Source: Flaviflexus massiliensis
Lineage (GTDB): Bacteria; Actinomycetota; Actinomycetes; Actinomycetales; Actinomycetaceae
Reading direction: 5' to 3'
Length of the DNA stretch: 64,000 nt
Assembly: GCF_001375495.1 (NCBI RefSeq)
Contig: NZ_LN831058.1
Span: 950,768-1,014,767 of the forward strand
Under the pieces are notes generated by a model. That model was not told the DNA's origin, made no database searches, and saw only the letters and a program-made list of their open reading frames with translations. This document shows, piece after piece, positions 1 through 8,527 of the stretch (positions are counted from its first letter, which is position 1; each line of letters begins with the position of its first letter). Made by a program: the position numbers and the translations under genes.

Positions 1-69
1 ATGACTCTGCTCTTCGCAGTTGGCTGCGCACTGATCAGCCTTGTCCGCCCCATGCGCACCGCTTCTTAG
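1..69 (+). CDS. C-terminal end of a truncated protein, probably membrane
   Basis: The first frame is open from the window edge to a TAG at 67-69. The 22 visible residues are a hydrophobic stretch (LLFAVGCALISLV) followed by a short basic tail (RPMRTAS), as at the end of a membrane transporter. The rest lies outside the window, so no family can be named. The initial ATG at 1-3 need not be the real start. Confidence 0.45.
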   Translation: MTLLFAVGCALISLVRPMRTAS

Positions 70-129
70 AAACAATTTGTCACAAGCTAGTTCAAGCCCA
101 GTTCGTCGCGCTCAGTTTCGGTGTTCACC

Positions 130-750
130 TCAGAAACCCGGAGCGAGGATCTCCTTAACGGCTTCCGTTACCGCATCCCGTCGCCACGTCCCTTCCGGAT
201 GATCGTTGACGATTCCCACGGCTTGCATGAGCGCATACATGGTGACGGGACCGACGTGAAGAAAGCCCCGCGACTTCAAATCCTTAGCAAGGGCCACAGA
301 CTCGGGAATGTGGGCGGGAATGTCGGTCTCACGATAGGCCGGATGATGGGAAGACCTATACGACCAGGCGAGCGCCGGAAGTCCGGGCTCGATCTGGCCC
401 CGGCCCGACAGACTGGGATCATCGCGTAGCTCAATCGTTGCTTGAGCATTGTTGATGGTGGAGATGATCTTGCGGCGATTACGAATAATCCGGTCATCAC
501 CCAGCAGCCGATCAATATCCTTACCGTCGAAGGCCGCGACCCTCTTAGCATCGAAACCTGCGAAAGCCTCTCGGAATCCATCGCGCCTGCGCAGAATTGT
601 TGTCCACGACAAGCCGGACTGAAAAACCTCCAGGGAGAGTCGTTCGAACAGGCCGGTCTCGGTGGTGATGGGCATACCCCATTCAGTGTCGTAATAGTCG
701 CGTTCGAGGTCGCTTCGCTCAGCCCATCCGGGGCGTACCAAATCAGTCAT
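130..750 (-). CDS. tag: DNA-3-methyladenine glycosylase I, zinc-ligand variant
   Basis: 206 aa, full length for Tag, a helix-hairpin-helix family glycosylase that excises 3-methyladenine from alkylated DNA in base excision repair. Family landmarks are present: EWG near residue 23, the LSLEVFQSGLSW block carrying the conserved Glu and Trp of the base pocket, IIRNRRKI, RGFLHVGPVTMYALMQA and VNDH. The zinc site known from E. coli Tag (Cys4, His17, His175, Cys179) is mostly gone. The N-terminal RCGW is RPGW, YHD is YYD, and the Cys four residues after NDH is Thr, so only the NDH His remains. I infer a zinc-free fold, since the rest is well conserved. No Shine-Dalgarno precedes the ATG; see the -10 hexamer at 757-762. 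Confidence 0.88.
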   Translation of the reverse strand: MTDLVRPGWAERSDLERDYYDTEWGMPITTETGLFERLSLEVFQSGLSWTTILRRRDGFREAFAGFDAKRVAAFDGKDIDRLLGDDRIIRNRRKIISTINNAQATIELRDDPSLSGRGQIEPGLPALAWSYRSSHHPAYRETDIPAHIPESVALAKDLKSRGFLHVGPVTMYALMQAVGIVNDHPEGTWRRDAVTEAVKEILAPGF

Positions 751-756
751 GCCACC

Positions 757-762
757 ACTCTA
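757..762 (-). promoter_or_regulatory. Predicted -10 for leaderless tag mRNA
   Basis: TAGAGT on the minus strand, 6 bases before the ATG at 750. No purine-rich ribosome-binding site lies between. This fits the TANNNT consensus of actinobacterial housekeeping promoters with transcription starting at the start codon. No convincing -35 is visible. Confidence 0.5.
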
Positions 763-893
763 GGCTTGATGCGGGAGGGGGCCCTGCCTCATCCTCATGT
801 GGACTCAGGCAGGACCCCCGGCAGTTAATTGACGGATCCGGATGCAGGAAAGCTTCTGGTGGGAAGCTCCTCAGCGGACTGTTCAGTTTTGGT

Positions 894-2342
894 TTAGCTC
901 CAGCGCGTCTCGGAACGATCGCCCGACCATTCGGTGTGGAACGTCCCCTCCATGTCAATCCTCTTGTAGGTGTGAGAACCGAAGAAGTCGCGCTGACCCT
1001 GGATGAGGGCGGCGGGCAGGCGGTCCGCACGCACGCCATCAAAGTAGGACAGGGACGAGGAGAAGGCGGGGATTGGGATGCCGGAGGCAACGCCGAGACC
1101 CACGATCTCGCGCCATGCCGGCACGCAGGCGTTGATCTTGGACGCAAACTTTTCGTCCGCCATCAGCAACGGCAGATCCGGGTTGTTCTCGTATGCCTCC
1201 GTGATGTCGCCGAGGAAGACCGCGCGAATAATGCAGCCAGCACGCCAGATCTTTGCCAGGTCACCCTTCTTAATGTCCCAGCCGTATTCGTCATTGCCGG
1301 CCTGGATCAGGTCGAAGCCCTGCGAGTAGGCAACGATCTTGGAAGCGTAGAGAGCCTGACGCACCTGCTCGATGAATCCCTCGCGGTCCACAACCTTGAT
1401 CGGCTGCTCGTGACCCTCGAGGGGGCCTGAAGCGCCGCGCTGGACGGGGGAGGAGGACAGGCCACGAGCGAAGGTTGCTTCACCAATGCCAGTGACGGGA
1501 ACACCGAGCTCGAGGGCAGTCTGGACAGTCCAGGCACCCGTGCCCTTCTGGCTGGCAGCATCAACGACGATGTCCACGAGGGCCTTGCCCGTGACCGCAT
1601 CGACCTGACGGAGCACCTCGGCCGTGATTTCGATGAGGTACGAGTTCAGTTCCGTATCCATCCAGGACTCGAAAATGTCAGCAATCTGGGCGGGAGAATC
1701 ACCGAGGCCGCGGCGGAGAAGATCGTAGGCTTCGGCAATGAGCTGCATGTCCGCGTACTCGATACCGTTGTGCACCATCTTGACGAAGTGACCGGCACCG
1801 TCGTTGGAAATGTAGGTGCAGCAGGGCTCGCCGTCGACGTGTGCGGAGATCTCCTCGAGCATCGGGCCAAGCCTCTTGTACGACTCGGGGGTGCCACCGG
1901 GCATGATCGATGGACCTTCGAGAGCACCCTCTTCACCACCGGACACACCGGCACCAACGAAGTGAAGTCCGCGTGCCTGGATGTCGCGCTCGCGGCGGAT
2001 TGTGTCCTTGAAGTAGGCGTTGCCGCAGTCGACAATGATGTCGCCTTCTTCCATGTACTCGGCAAGCTGCTCGATGACAGCATCGGTGCCAGCACCGGCC
2101 TGAACGAGGATCATGGCGACGCGGGGGCGCGACAGGGATGCTACAAAGTCAGCAATGTCTTCGGAGGGAATGAAGGTCCCTTCATCCCCGTGCTCGTCGA
2201 CAAGCTTCTCGGTACGAGAGTAGCTCCGGTTGTAGACGGCTACTTTGTAGCCCTTGCGGGCAAGGTTGCGAGCAATATTTGCTCCCATGACCGCGAGTCC
2301 AACAACACCAATATCAGCAGTTCCTGTGCGAGCATCGCTCAT
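894..2342 (-). CDS. gnd: 6-phosphogluconate dehydrogenase (decarboxylating)
   Basis: 482 aa from the ATG at 2342, chosen because AGGAGA lies 6-7 bases upstream; an upstream in-frame start would add 11 unlikely residues. It oxidises and decarboxylates 6-phosphogluconate to ribulose 5-phosphate in the cytosolic pentose phosphate pathway. Evidence: N-terminal Rossmann motif IGVVGLAVMGANIARN with the NADP-type NRS at the end of the second strand, GAGVSGGEEGA, GHFVKMVHNGIEY, the C-terminal domain with DAASQKGTGAWT, and RDFFGSHTY near the end. Length is that of the homodimeric long-chain family. It is a single-gene unit and runs away from the unknown gene at 2656. Confidence 0.97.
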   Translation of the reverse strand: MSDARTGTADIGVVGLAVMGANIARNLARKGYKVAVYNRSYSRTEKLVDEHGDEGTFIPSEDIADFVASLSRPRVAMILVQAGAGTDAVIEQLAEYMEEGDIIVDCGNAYFKDTIRRERDIQARGLHFVGAGVSGGEEGALEGPSIMPGGTPESYKRLGPMLEEISAHVDGEPCCTYISNDGAGHFVKMVHNGIEYADMQLIAEAYDLLRRGLGDSPAQIADIFESWMDTELNSYLIEITAEVLRQVDAVTGKALVDIVVDAASQKGTGAWTVQTALELGVPVTGIGEATFARGLSSSPVQRGASGPLEGHEQPIKVVDREGFIEQVRQALYASKIVAYSQGFDLIQAGNDEYGWDIKKGDLAKIWRAGCIIRAVFLGDITEAYENNPDLPLLMADEKFASKINACVPAWREIVGLGVASGIPIPAFSSSLSYFDGVRADRLPAALIQGQRDFFGSHTYKRIDMEGTFHTEWSGDRSETRWS

Positions 2343-2642
2343 AACAAATCTCCTTCTATCCCGGGGCGGGCCCAAGATCTCGGGGCGCTCCCAAGTCGCT
2401 TACGATCATCCCACCAATGAGAGCCCGGATCGAAACCGAACCGCATACTGAACGCCCAGCGACCAACCATGCATTCAACCTTGGGGAGGGCCGAGCTCAT
2501 TTGAAAAGCTAGAGAAATGAGGGATTTCTAGCGCTCGTCATGCACTCATTCATGGCTTATTCTCAAGCCGGAAGTCCGGATTTCCCTGTCCACAACGATT
2601 GATGATTCTTTGTGAACTCCCACCAAGACTGCCCCTCATCCG
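2343..2642. other. Divergent intergenic region between gnd and an unknown gene
   Basis: About 300 bases without a gene. It must carry the gnd promoter on the minus strand, but I see no clear -35/-10 pair. An imperfect inverted repeat lies at about 2508-2532 (GCTAGAGAAAT, short spacer, ATTTCTAGC), which could be an operator. No RNA gene is recognisable. Confidence 0.4.
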
Positions 2643-2648
2643 TAGGAT
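2643..2648 (+). promoter_or_regulatory. Predicted -10 for leaderless mRNA of the gene at 2656
   Basis: TAGGAT ends 7 bases before the ATG at 2656. The same bases resemble a weak Shine-Dalgarno, but the spacing and repetition of this arrangement across the window favour a -10 hexamer. Confidence 0.5.
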
Positions 2649-2655
2649 GGTTGTC

Positions 2656-3330
2656 ATGAAGGTTGTGTCCGTGCACACTCCCGGATCGACGTTGCTGACG
2701 CTCGAGGTCCGGGACGACCTGTCGATGATTGAACGCCGCACGGCCACCATGTCCTCCGGCCTCAGCCTTGCCGTTGCCTCCGCGGGATCAGAAATCTGTC
2801 TCTCCTCAGCTGGAGATATTCACGACCCTGCCACAATCGTTATTGATCCACCGCCCGAAGGAATTGACATCGGCACGATCCTCGCGATGGGGACGGGCCG
2901 GTTCGAGGTAACAGACAATGAAAACGGTCGCCTGTGGGTGCGCCCCACCACGTCGGGAGTGGTACAGCCCGGGGACGTCGTTCGCCCCATACCAGCGAAG
3001 CTCCTCAAGGGCGTGGGGATGTTTCCGCGCGTGCCGGATGGTTTACCCGATGCCTGGGTGGGTGACGGCGGTCGGTTCACCCCGGGTTACGAGAGCAGGG
3101 CTGAAGAACTCTGGAAAGCCATTAGCAAGCTTGGTTTCCACCCCACATTTGACTGGGCGGGAAGCGAAGATGGTGAAGCGATTGTGGCACGGGACAGCGA
3201 GGGTCACGCCCAGCTCATCATCGACCTGGAAGAACCGCAACAGCAGCGGATCATCGACAGCAAACTTGCCGAAGGCATCCTGACCGAATGGATTCGAGAG
3301 GAAATCTCATCCCTCCCCAAGGGGCTCTAG
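2656..3330 (+). CDS. Conserved-looking protein of unknown function
   Basis: 224 aa, no signal peptide and no membrane segment, so probably cytoplasmic. I do not recognise the family. The N-terminal two thirds is beta-rich with many Gly/Pro turns, including VSVHTPGSTLLTLEVRD and VVQPGDVVRPIP. The last 90 residues look alpha/beta (RAEELWKAISKLGFHPTFDW, then LIIDLEEPQQQRIIDSKL). Base composition and codon use match the neighbours. ATG 2656 is preferred over upstream starts at 2599 and 2647 because TAGGAT sits exactly 7 bases upstream. It stands alone between gnd (divergent) and icd (convergent). Confidence 0.7.
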   Translation: MKVVSVHTPGSTLLTLEVRDDLSMIERRTATMSSGLSLAVASAGSEICLSSAGDIHDPATIVIDPPPEGIDIGTILAMGTGRFEVTDNENGRLWVRPTTSGVVQPGDVVRPIPAKLLKGVGMFPRVPDGLPDAWVGDGGRFTPGYESRAEELWKAISKLGFHPTFDWAGSEDGEAIVARDSEGHAQLIIDLEEPQQQRIIDSKLAEGILTEWIREEISSLPKGL

Positions 3331-3362
3331 AAAGAGACACTCTGCCGGTCATGGGAACAAGA

Positions 3363-3386
3363 GGATTAAAGGGGTAAAGGGTTAAA
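3363..3386 (+). repeat. Three tandem 8-bp units after a gene end
   Basis: GGATTAAA, GGGGTAAA and GGGTTAAA lie head to tail with exact 8-base period, followed by degenerate GAGTTAAGG. Read on the minus strand they form a pyrimidine-rich TTTAACCC-type array beyond the icd terminator hairpin. Confidence 0.7.
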
Positions 3387-3422
3387 GGAAGAGTTAAGGT
3401 AAGCAGGCGTAGATGTGATGGA

Positions 3423-3449
3423 GCGGGCTCATGGAAACCACGAGCCCGC
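3423..3449 (-). terminator. Hairpin between convergent genes, probable icd terminator
   Basis: Perfect 8-base arms GCGGGCTC and GAGCCCGC around an 11-base loop. It lies 34 bases beyond the icd stop, with no strong T-run on either side. It could serve the convergent gene at 2656-3330 as well. Confidence 0.55.
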
Positions 3450-3483
3450 CCAGTTATCTACGATCTAGTCGTCCGATCGAGTT

Positions 3484-5700
3484 CTACGCCTTGCGGAGAG
3501 GATCGATGATGGAGTTGAGGGTAGCGGAGGGACGCATGACCGATGTTGCCTTGGAAGCGTCTGGGCGGTAGTAACCACCCAGGTCGGCCTCCGTGCCTTG
3601 CACGGACAGGAGTTCTTCTGCGATCTTGTCAGCATTCGCTTCGAGAGCCTGCGCAACCGGAGCGAAGATCTGCGCCAACTCCTCGTCATCCTTTTGATCA
3701 GCAAGTGCACGTGCCCAGTAGGTTGCGAGGTAGAAGTGGCTGCCGCGATTATCGATTTCGTTGACCTTGCGCGAGGGGGATTGTCCCTCGTCAAGGAGCT
3801 TCTCCGTTGCGGCATCCAGGCCGTCAGCGATGATCCCGGGACGTTCCGTGCCATCGACTCGTCCCTGGTGACGCAGTGACTCCGCAAGTGCGAGGAACTC
3901 GCCAAGCGAATCCCACCGCAGGTGGTTTTCTTCCTGGAGCTGCTGGACGTGCTTCGGCGCCGAACCACCTGCACCGGTCTCGAATAGGCCGCCGCCGTTC
4001 ATGAGCGGTACAACGGACAGCATCTTCGCAGACGTGCCCAGCTCAAGGATCGGGAACAGGTCGGTCAGGTAGTCGCGCAGGACGTTACCGGTAACCGAGA
4101 TCGTGTCCTCACCGCGACGAAGACGTGCAGCCGTTTCCGTGGTTGCTTCGATTGGGGACATGATCTTCAGATCAAGGCCATCGGTGTCCTCGTCCTGGAG
4201 GTAGGTGCGAACCTTCTCGGTGAGCGCACGATCATGCGAACGTTCCGGATCGAGCCAGAAGATTGCGGTCATGCCAGACAGACGTGCGCGACGTACAGCG
4301 AGGGAAACCCAGTCGCGGATCGGAGCGTCCTTTGTCTGGCAGGCACGGAAGATATCGCCTGCGGCAACCGTGTGGCTCATGAGAACGTCGCCCGCAGAGT
4401 TCCGAACCTCGACGGTTCCTGCCGAGGCGATCTCAAATGTCTTGTCGTGCGAACCGTACTCCTCGGCCTTTTGCGCCATAAGACCGACGTTCGGCACGGT
4501 GCCCATCGTTGTTGGATCGAAAGCCCCGTTAGTCTTGCAGTCGCCGATAATGGTCGCGTAGACACCGGCATACGACGAATCGGGAATTACGGCCAGCGTG
4601 TCAGCCGGCTCGCCATCCGGGCCCCACATGTGACCCGAGGTGCGGATCATGGCGGGCATGGAAGCATCAATGATGACGTCGGAGGGTACGTGCAGGTTGG
4701 TGATACCGCGATCGGAGTTCACCATCGCAAGGGCGGGGCCGGAGCTCAGTTCGTCCTCGAACGACTTCTTGATCTCCGCACCATTCTCCAGCTGATCAAG
4801 ACCGCCAAGAATAACACCGAGACCGTTGTCTGCCGTGAGCCCAGCCTCGGTCAGGTCCTTCCCATACTTGGAGAACGTTGACGGGAAGAAGGCACGAAGC
4901 ACGTGACCGAAGATGATCGGGTCCGATACCTTCATCATCGTTGCCTTGAGGTGCACCGAGAAAAGCACACCCCGTTCCTTAGCAAGGTTGACCTGCTCGA
5001 CGAGGAAACGGTCGAGAGCGGCTGCGGACATGATCGTCGAGTCAACGACCTCGCCCTCGAGAACCTTGAGCGAATCCTTCAGGACCGTCTCACCTTCGTC
5101 ACCAACGTGCACGATCGAGAGGGTGTCGTCCTTTGGCATGACAACGGTCTGCTCGTTGGAACGGAAGTCGTCTGCCGACATCGTGGCAACCGCGGTCTTC
5201 GAGTCCTTCGACCACGCGCCCATGGAATGGGGGTGCTTGCGGGTGTAGTTCTTGATGACCTGGGGTGCCCGACGGTCAGAGTTACCTTCGCGCAGGACAG
5301 GATTCACGGCCGAGCCCTTGACCGAATCGTACTTGGCACGAATGTCGCGCTCCTCATCGGTTTCCGGGTTGTCCGGATAGTCCGGGACAGCGATTCCCTG
5401 GGCCTGAAGCTCGGCAATAGCCGCCTTCAGCTGCGGCATCGAAGCCGAAATGTTGGGGAGCTTAATGATGTTTGCTTCGGGAGTCTTGGCGAGCTCACCG
5501 AGCTCAGCCAAGGCATCGCTGGCGCGCTGCTCCTTGGGCAGGTAGTCGGACAGGGCCGCAACAATGCGTCCCGCCAAAGAAATATCCCGAGTCTCCACAG
5601 CAATGTTTGCCTGAGCGGCAAATGCTTGCAGGATGGGAAGGAATGATTCCGTGGCAAGCATGGGAGCTTCATCGGTATAGGTGTAGATCATGGGCGACAT
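3484..5700 (-). CDS. icd: Monomeric NADP-dependent isocitrate dehydrogenase
   Basis: 738 aa, the length of the monomeric IDH-II family, which is unrelated in size to the 45-kDa dimeric type. It converts isocitrate plus NADP to 2-oxoglutarate, CO2 and NADPH in the citric acid cycle. Family blocks are clear: [12 protein letters not shown] at the N-terminus, [36 protein letters not shown], the [20 protein letters not shown] block, [46 protein letters not shown] and [14 protein letters not shown] near the end. ATG 5700 has AAGGAGG 9 bases upstream; an in-frame ATG at 5691 is a second choice. Monomeric IDH is typical of many actinobacteria. Confidence 0.97.
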   Translation of the reverse strand: MSPMIYTYTDEAPMLATESFLPILQAFAAQANIAVETRDISLAGRIVAALSDYLPKEQRASDALAELGELAKTPEANIIKLPNISASMPQLKAAIAELQAQGIAVPDYPDNPETDEERDIRAKYDSVKGSAVNPVLREGNSDRRAPQVIKNYTRKHPHSMGAWSKDSKTAVATMSADDFRSNEQTVVMPKDDTLSIVHVGDEGETVLKDSLKVLEGEVVDSTIMSAAALDRFLVEQVNLAKERGVLFSVHLKATMMKVSDPIIFGHVLRAFFPSTFSKYGKDLTEAGLTADNGLGVILGGLDQLENGAEIKKSFEDELSSGPALAMVNSDRGITNLHVPSDVIIDASMPAMIRTSGHMWGPDGEPADTLAVIPDSSYAGVYATIIGDCKTNGAFDPTTMGTVPNVGLMAQKAEEYGSHDKTFEIASAGTVEVRNSAGDVLMSHTVAAGDIFRACQTKDAPIRDWVSLAVRRARLSGMTAIFWLDPERSHDRALTEKVRTYLQDEDTDGLDLKIMSPIEATTETAARLRRGEDTISVTGNVLRDYLTDLFPILELGTSAKMLSVVPLMNGGGLFETGAGGSAPKHVQQLQEENHLRWDSLGEFLALAESLRHQGRVDGTERPGIIADGLDAATEKLLDEGQSPSRKVNEIDNRGSHFYLATYWARALADQKDDEELAQIFAPVAQALEANADKIAEELLSVQGTEADLGGYYRPDASKATSVMRPSATLNSIIDPLRKA

Positions 5701-5942
5701 GCGCAGGGCCCTCCTTGTTGAAACAGGTTCCTCTCCACAATAGCTAAAGTCCGCCCCAACGCGAGAAATGAAAAGGCGGACAGGAACGTTACGAGACGAT
5801 CAGCAAGATGGCGAGATGACAAGAGCTACCCAACGGTCCAGCAACGAGGCTTCCACTAGCGGATGGTCCGTCATTTACCTCTTTCTCCATGCGAAGCAAG
5901 CCGAGTCAGGCATTGAACTCAGTGCGACTGCTCGTTCCGTGG

Positions 5943-6998
5943 TTACTCATCGGACGGTGACTCCTGTCCCGTTTGGGAGGTGTCACCGGCAGTCGTTGCT
6001 GTGTCGTTTGCAGGAGATTCAGAGCTCGCACTGACGGTTGCATGGTCTGCGGACTTGGAATCGTGGCCCTTGCCCATGAGCTTCATGACCAGGTGCACGA
6101 TCGCGACCACGATGAGTCCCCAGATCAGGCCAATGATGAGGGAGATAAATGTGTCGATAAGCCAGGCAAGCAACCCGCCAACTACCGCGATGTCTTCCAC
6201 GTGCCCTGCCAGCATGTGAATGAAGTTGTAGATCGGATCGAAGCCAAATTCGTGGACGCCATTGAGGACGATGTGTCCACCAACCCAGAGCATGGCGAAG
6301 GTGCCGATGATGGAGATGGCGTCCATAACCACCGGCATGGCCTTGACCAGGCCCGCGCCAACCTTCTTAGAGGTATCCGACTCCTTCTTGGTCATGGCGA
6401 GACCGATGTCGTCCATCTTCACCAACAGCCCGACCACGCCGTACACGAGAACGGTGATGACGAGCGCAACGAGAATGAGGATTGCGGTGCGGACCCAAAA
6501 GCCCGAGTCTACGACCTGGTCGAGGGAAATCACCATGATTTCTGCGGACAGAACAAAGTCCGTCGTGACCGCGCTCTTGACGATGCTGTCCTCAGCATTC
6601 GCTCCCTGCGCGACCGCGGGCTCAGCCTTTTCCGCATGATTGCCACGGAACTTCTCGTATACCTTTTCCGCACCCTCGAAGCATAGGTAGGTGCCGCCGA
6701 GCATGAGAACGGGGGTGAGAACCCAGGGGAGGAACTCTGAGAGGATGAGGATCACGGGGAGAATGAACAACAGCTTGTTGCGGATCGATCCGATCGCGAT
6801 CTTCTTGACGATCGGGAGTTCCCGGTTCGGCGTCACTCCTTCCAAGTACTGGGGTGTCACCGCCGTGTCATCAATAACGACGCCGGCAGCTTTCGCTCCC
6901 GCCTTCATTGCCCCGGCGGCAACATCATCCAAGGAGGCCGCTGCCATACGCGCCAGTGCGGCAACATCATCCAGTAGCGCAACAAGTCCGCCAGCCAT
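5943..6998 (-). CDS. DUF808 (YedI-type) inner membrane protein
   Basis: 351 aa. It opens with MAGGLVALLDDVAALARMAA, the characteristic start of DUF808 proteins, followed by KAAGVVIDDTAVTPQYLEGV. Several membrane spans follow: around NKLLFILPVILILSEFLPWVL, AILILVALVITVLVYGVVGLLV, AISIIGTFAMLWVGGHIVL and LIIGLIWGLIVVAIVHLVM. The last 40 residues are a Ser/Thr/Asp-rich hydrophilic tail. The role of this family is not established. GGGAGGA lies 8 bases before the ATG. It is followed in the same direction, after 211 bases with a hairpin, by a patatin-like gene upstream. Confidence 0.9.
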   Translation of the reverse strand: MAGGLVALLDDVAALARMAAASLDDVAAGAMKAGAKAAGVVIDDTAVTPQYLEGVTPNRELPIVKKIAIGSIRNKLLFILPVILILSEFLPWVLTPVLMLGGTYLCFEGAEKVYEKFRGNHAEKAEPAVAQGANAEDSIVKSAVTTDFVLSAEIMVISLDQVVDSGFWVRTAILILVALVITVLVYGVVGLLVKMDDIGLAMTKKESDTSKKVGAGLVKAMPVVMDAISIIGTFAMLWVGGHIVLNGVHEFGFDPIYNFIHMLAGHVEDIAVVGGLLAWLIDTFISLIIGLIWGLIVVAIVHLVMKLMGKGHDSKSADHATVSASSESPANDTATTAGDTSQTGQESPSDE

Positions 6999-7151
6999 AG
7001 TCCAGTCCTCCCGTGGGGCTCGATGATCGAAAAGCGATCGAACCTAAGAGTAACGGTGCGGACCGCCTCCCACCAGGTGTGAAACACTATCCGCGCGTGA
7101 ATCTGATTGGGGCGGCTCGCATGCTTGCGAGACATTTGTTTTGAAATGGGG

Positions 7152-7179
7152 GTTCCCCGGAGGTTCATCTCCGGGGAAC
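7152..7179 (-). terminator. Terminator hairpin after patatin-like gene
   Basis: Perfect 11-base arms GTTCCCCGGAG and CTCCGGGGAAC around a 6-base loop, 30 bases beyond the stop of the minus-strand patatin gene. Only a short mixed T tract (CCCATTTC) follows, so it is GC-strong but T-poor. Confidence 0.7.
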
Positions 7180-7209
7180 TGGTCGGTCGCTGCGGGCTGA
7201 ATGGGGCTG

Positions 7210-8097
7210 TTAGGAGAGTCCGACGAACTCTTTCCAAGCGGGCACTTCCCTGATGGCCTGATCCATGCCGAGGACGTAGTGGCGGCGCAATTTTGAAATA
7301 TTGCGTTCCGTTGAATTGATGGTGATGGACTCTGGGAAGAAGAGCATGGCTCGGCCTTCCTTCTCCATCTCCAACAGTCGTTCCTTTGTCGCGTTGTAGC
7401 GGGCGGCTCGAGTGTTGAGGGCGTCAGCTACAGCGGGGTACTTGCGGAAATGCCGTTCGATCAGACGTGGATTACGAACCGGCGACTTCCAATAGGAGCG
7501 AGGGCGGGTCATGATGACCAGGAACTTCTCAAAGCCTTCCTGCTCCGCAGCGTCGAGTGCGACACCTCCGGAGGAGCCGATGGCCCCATCGACCCAGGTT
7601 TGACCGTCGATCGTCACCTCCGGCATGAGTCCAGGCATCGTGCTCGAAGCCTGCACCATGAGCTTCATCCGCTCTGTTGTGTTCATATCATCGCGTCCCC
7701 AGTACACGGTTTCACCGGTTTCTGCATTGAAGCCACCGACCCGCAGGCGGGCCGGGTTCTCATAGAAAGTCTGCGATTTGAATGGGAGCGCCTGGTGCGG
7801 CTCTGACGTGTGCTGGTAAATGTATTCCGCATTGAACAGCCCGTCGCCACGCAGGAAAGTTTGGATTCCACCAAAGTTCGGATCTCCGGCGAAGTCGGTG
7901 AAGGACATGCGGGCACGATACGGGTCACGTGACACGTAGTTCACGGTGTTGGAGGAGCCGGCAGAAATACCCGCAACCCAGTCAAAATAGATTTCGTTCT
8001 TGAGGAGGACATTGACGGTTGGTGCGGTGTACGCCGCCCTCATCCCGCCACCTTCAAAAATCAGTGCCGTATCGAACACATTGCTGAACAGAGTCAT
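7210..8097 (-). CDS. Patatin-like phospholipase family protein
   Basis: 295 aa. Patatin-type Ser-Asp dyad hydrolase: oxyanion-hole loop EGGGMR (residues 15-20), nucleophile motif GISAG with Ser45, and catalytic Asp170 in WVDGA. The family deacylates lipids or phospholipids, but the substrate here is unknown. It resembles the YjjU-like subgroup, in which GGGMRAAY and a C-terminal region with RPRSYWKSP occur. No signal peptide is seen, so it is probably cytoplasmic or membrane-associated. AAGGAG lies 5 bases before the ATG. A second, different patatin gene lies at 13880. Confidence 0.88.
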   Translation of the reverse strand: MTLFSNVFDTALIFEGGGMRAAYTAPTVNVLLKNEIYFDWVAGISAGSSNTVNYVSRDPYRARMSFTDFAGDPNFGGIQTFLRGDGLFNAEYIYQHTSEPHQALPFKSQTFYENPARLRVGGFNAETGETVYWGRDDMNTTERMKLMVQASSTMPGLMPEVTIDGQTWVDGAIGSSGGVALDAAEQEGFEKFLVIMTRPRSYWKSPVRNPRLIERHFRKYPAVADALNTRAARYNATKERLLEMEKEGRAMLFFPESITINSTERNISKLRRHYVLGMDQAIREVPAWKEFVGLS

Positions 8098-8146
8098 CGT
8101 GCTCCTTTCGGGTCAAGACTACCTGTTCGGGGCCAGTGCAACGGAC

Positions 8147-8152
8147 TAGGGT
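8147..8152 (+). promoter_or_regulatory. Predicted -10 for leaderless DUF488 mRNA
   Basis: TAGGGT ends 6 bases before the ATG at 8159, with no ribosome-binding site in between. Confidence 0.5.
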
Positions 8153-8158
8153 TGTGAT

Positions 8159-8506
8159 ATGGAAATCATTTACCGAAGAATATATGGAGACGAACGACAA
8201 GGATCCGAATATCGGGTTCTGGTTGACCGTCTGTGGCCACGGGGAGTCTCGAAAGAAGACGCGGACATTGACCTGTGGGCGAAAGACCTCACGCCCTCAT
8301 CAGGCTTGCGATCGTGGTTGCACGAGAACAAAGACGACCGCTATGACGAATTCGCCCGCCGCTATCGCGATGAACTCAAAGAAACCGACTTTGACCTTTC
8401 TGAACTCAGAAAGCACTCCTCGATCGTCCTTCTCACTGCCGTGAAGGACATTGAAACCAGCCATATTCCAACCCTCACGAAATACTTGAAGAAAGCCCTC
8501 ACCTAG
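8159..8506 (+). CDS. DUF488 family protein
   Basis: 115 aa. The family signature VDRLWPRGVSKEDADIDLWA is followed by KDLTPSSGLRSWLHE, the FARRYRDEL block and SSIVLLTAVKDIETSH, which together identify a short DUF488 protein. The function is not established, and the protein is small, charged and cytoplasmic. It is a single gene, divergent from the patatin gene and convergent with the pseudouridine synthase (21 bases between stops). No Shine-Dalgarno is seen and the mRNA is probably leaderless. Confidence 0.92.
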   Translation: MEIIYRRIYGDERQGSEYRVLVDRLWPRGVSKEDADIDLWAKDLTPSSGLRSWLHENKDDRYDEFARRYRDELKETDFDLSELRKHSSIVLLTAVKDIETSHIPTLTKYLKKALT

Positions 8507-8527
8507 GGCGATATTGGGTTGGTGAGG

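Noticed and set aside
5768-6034. 88-codon frame between icd and the DUF808 gene
   Set aside because: Reads into the 3' end of the DUF808 gene on the other strand and lacks a start signal.
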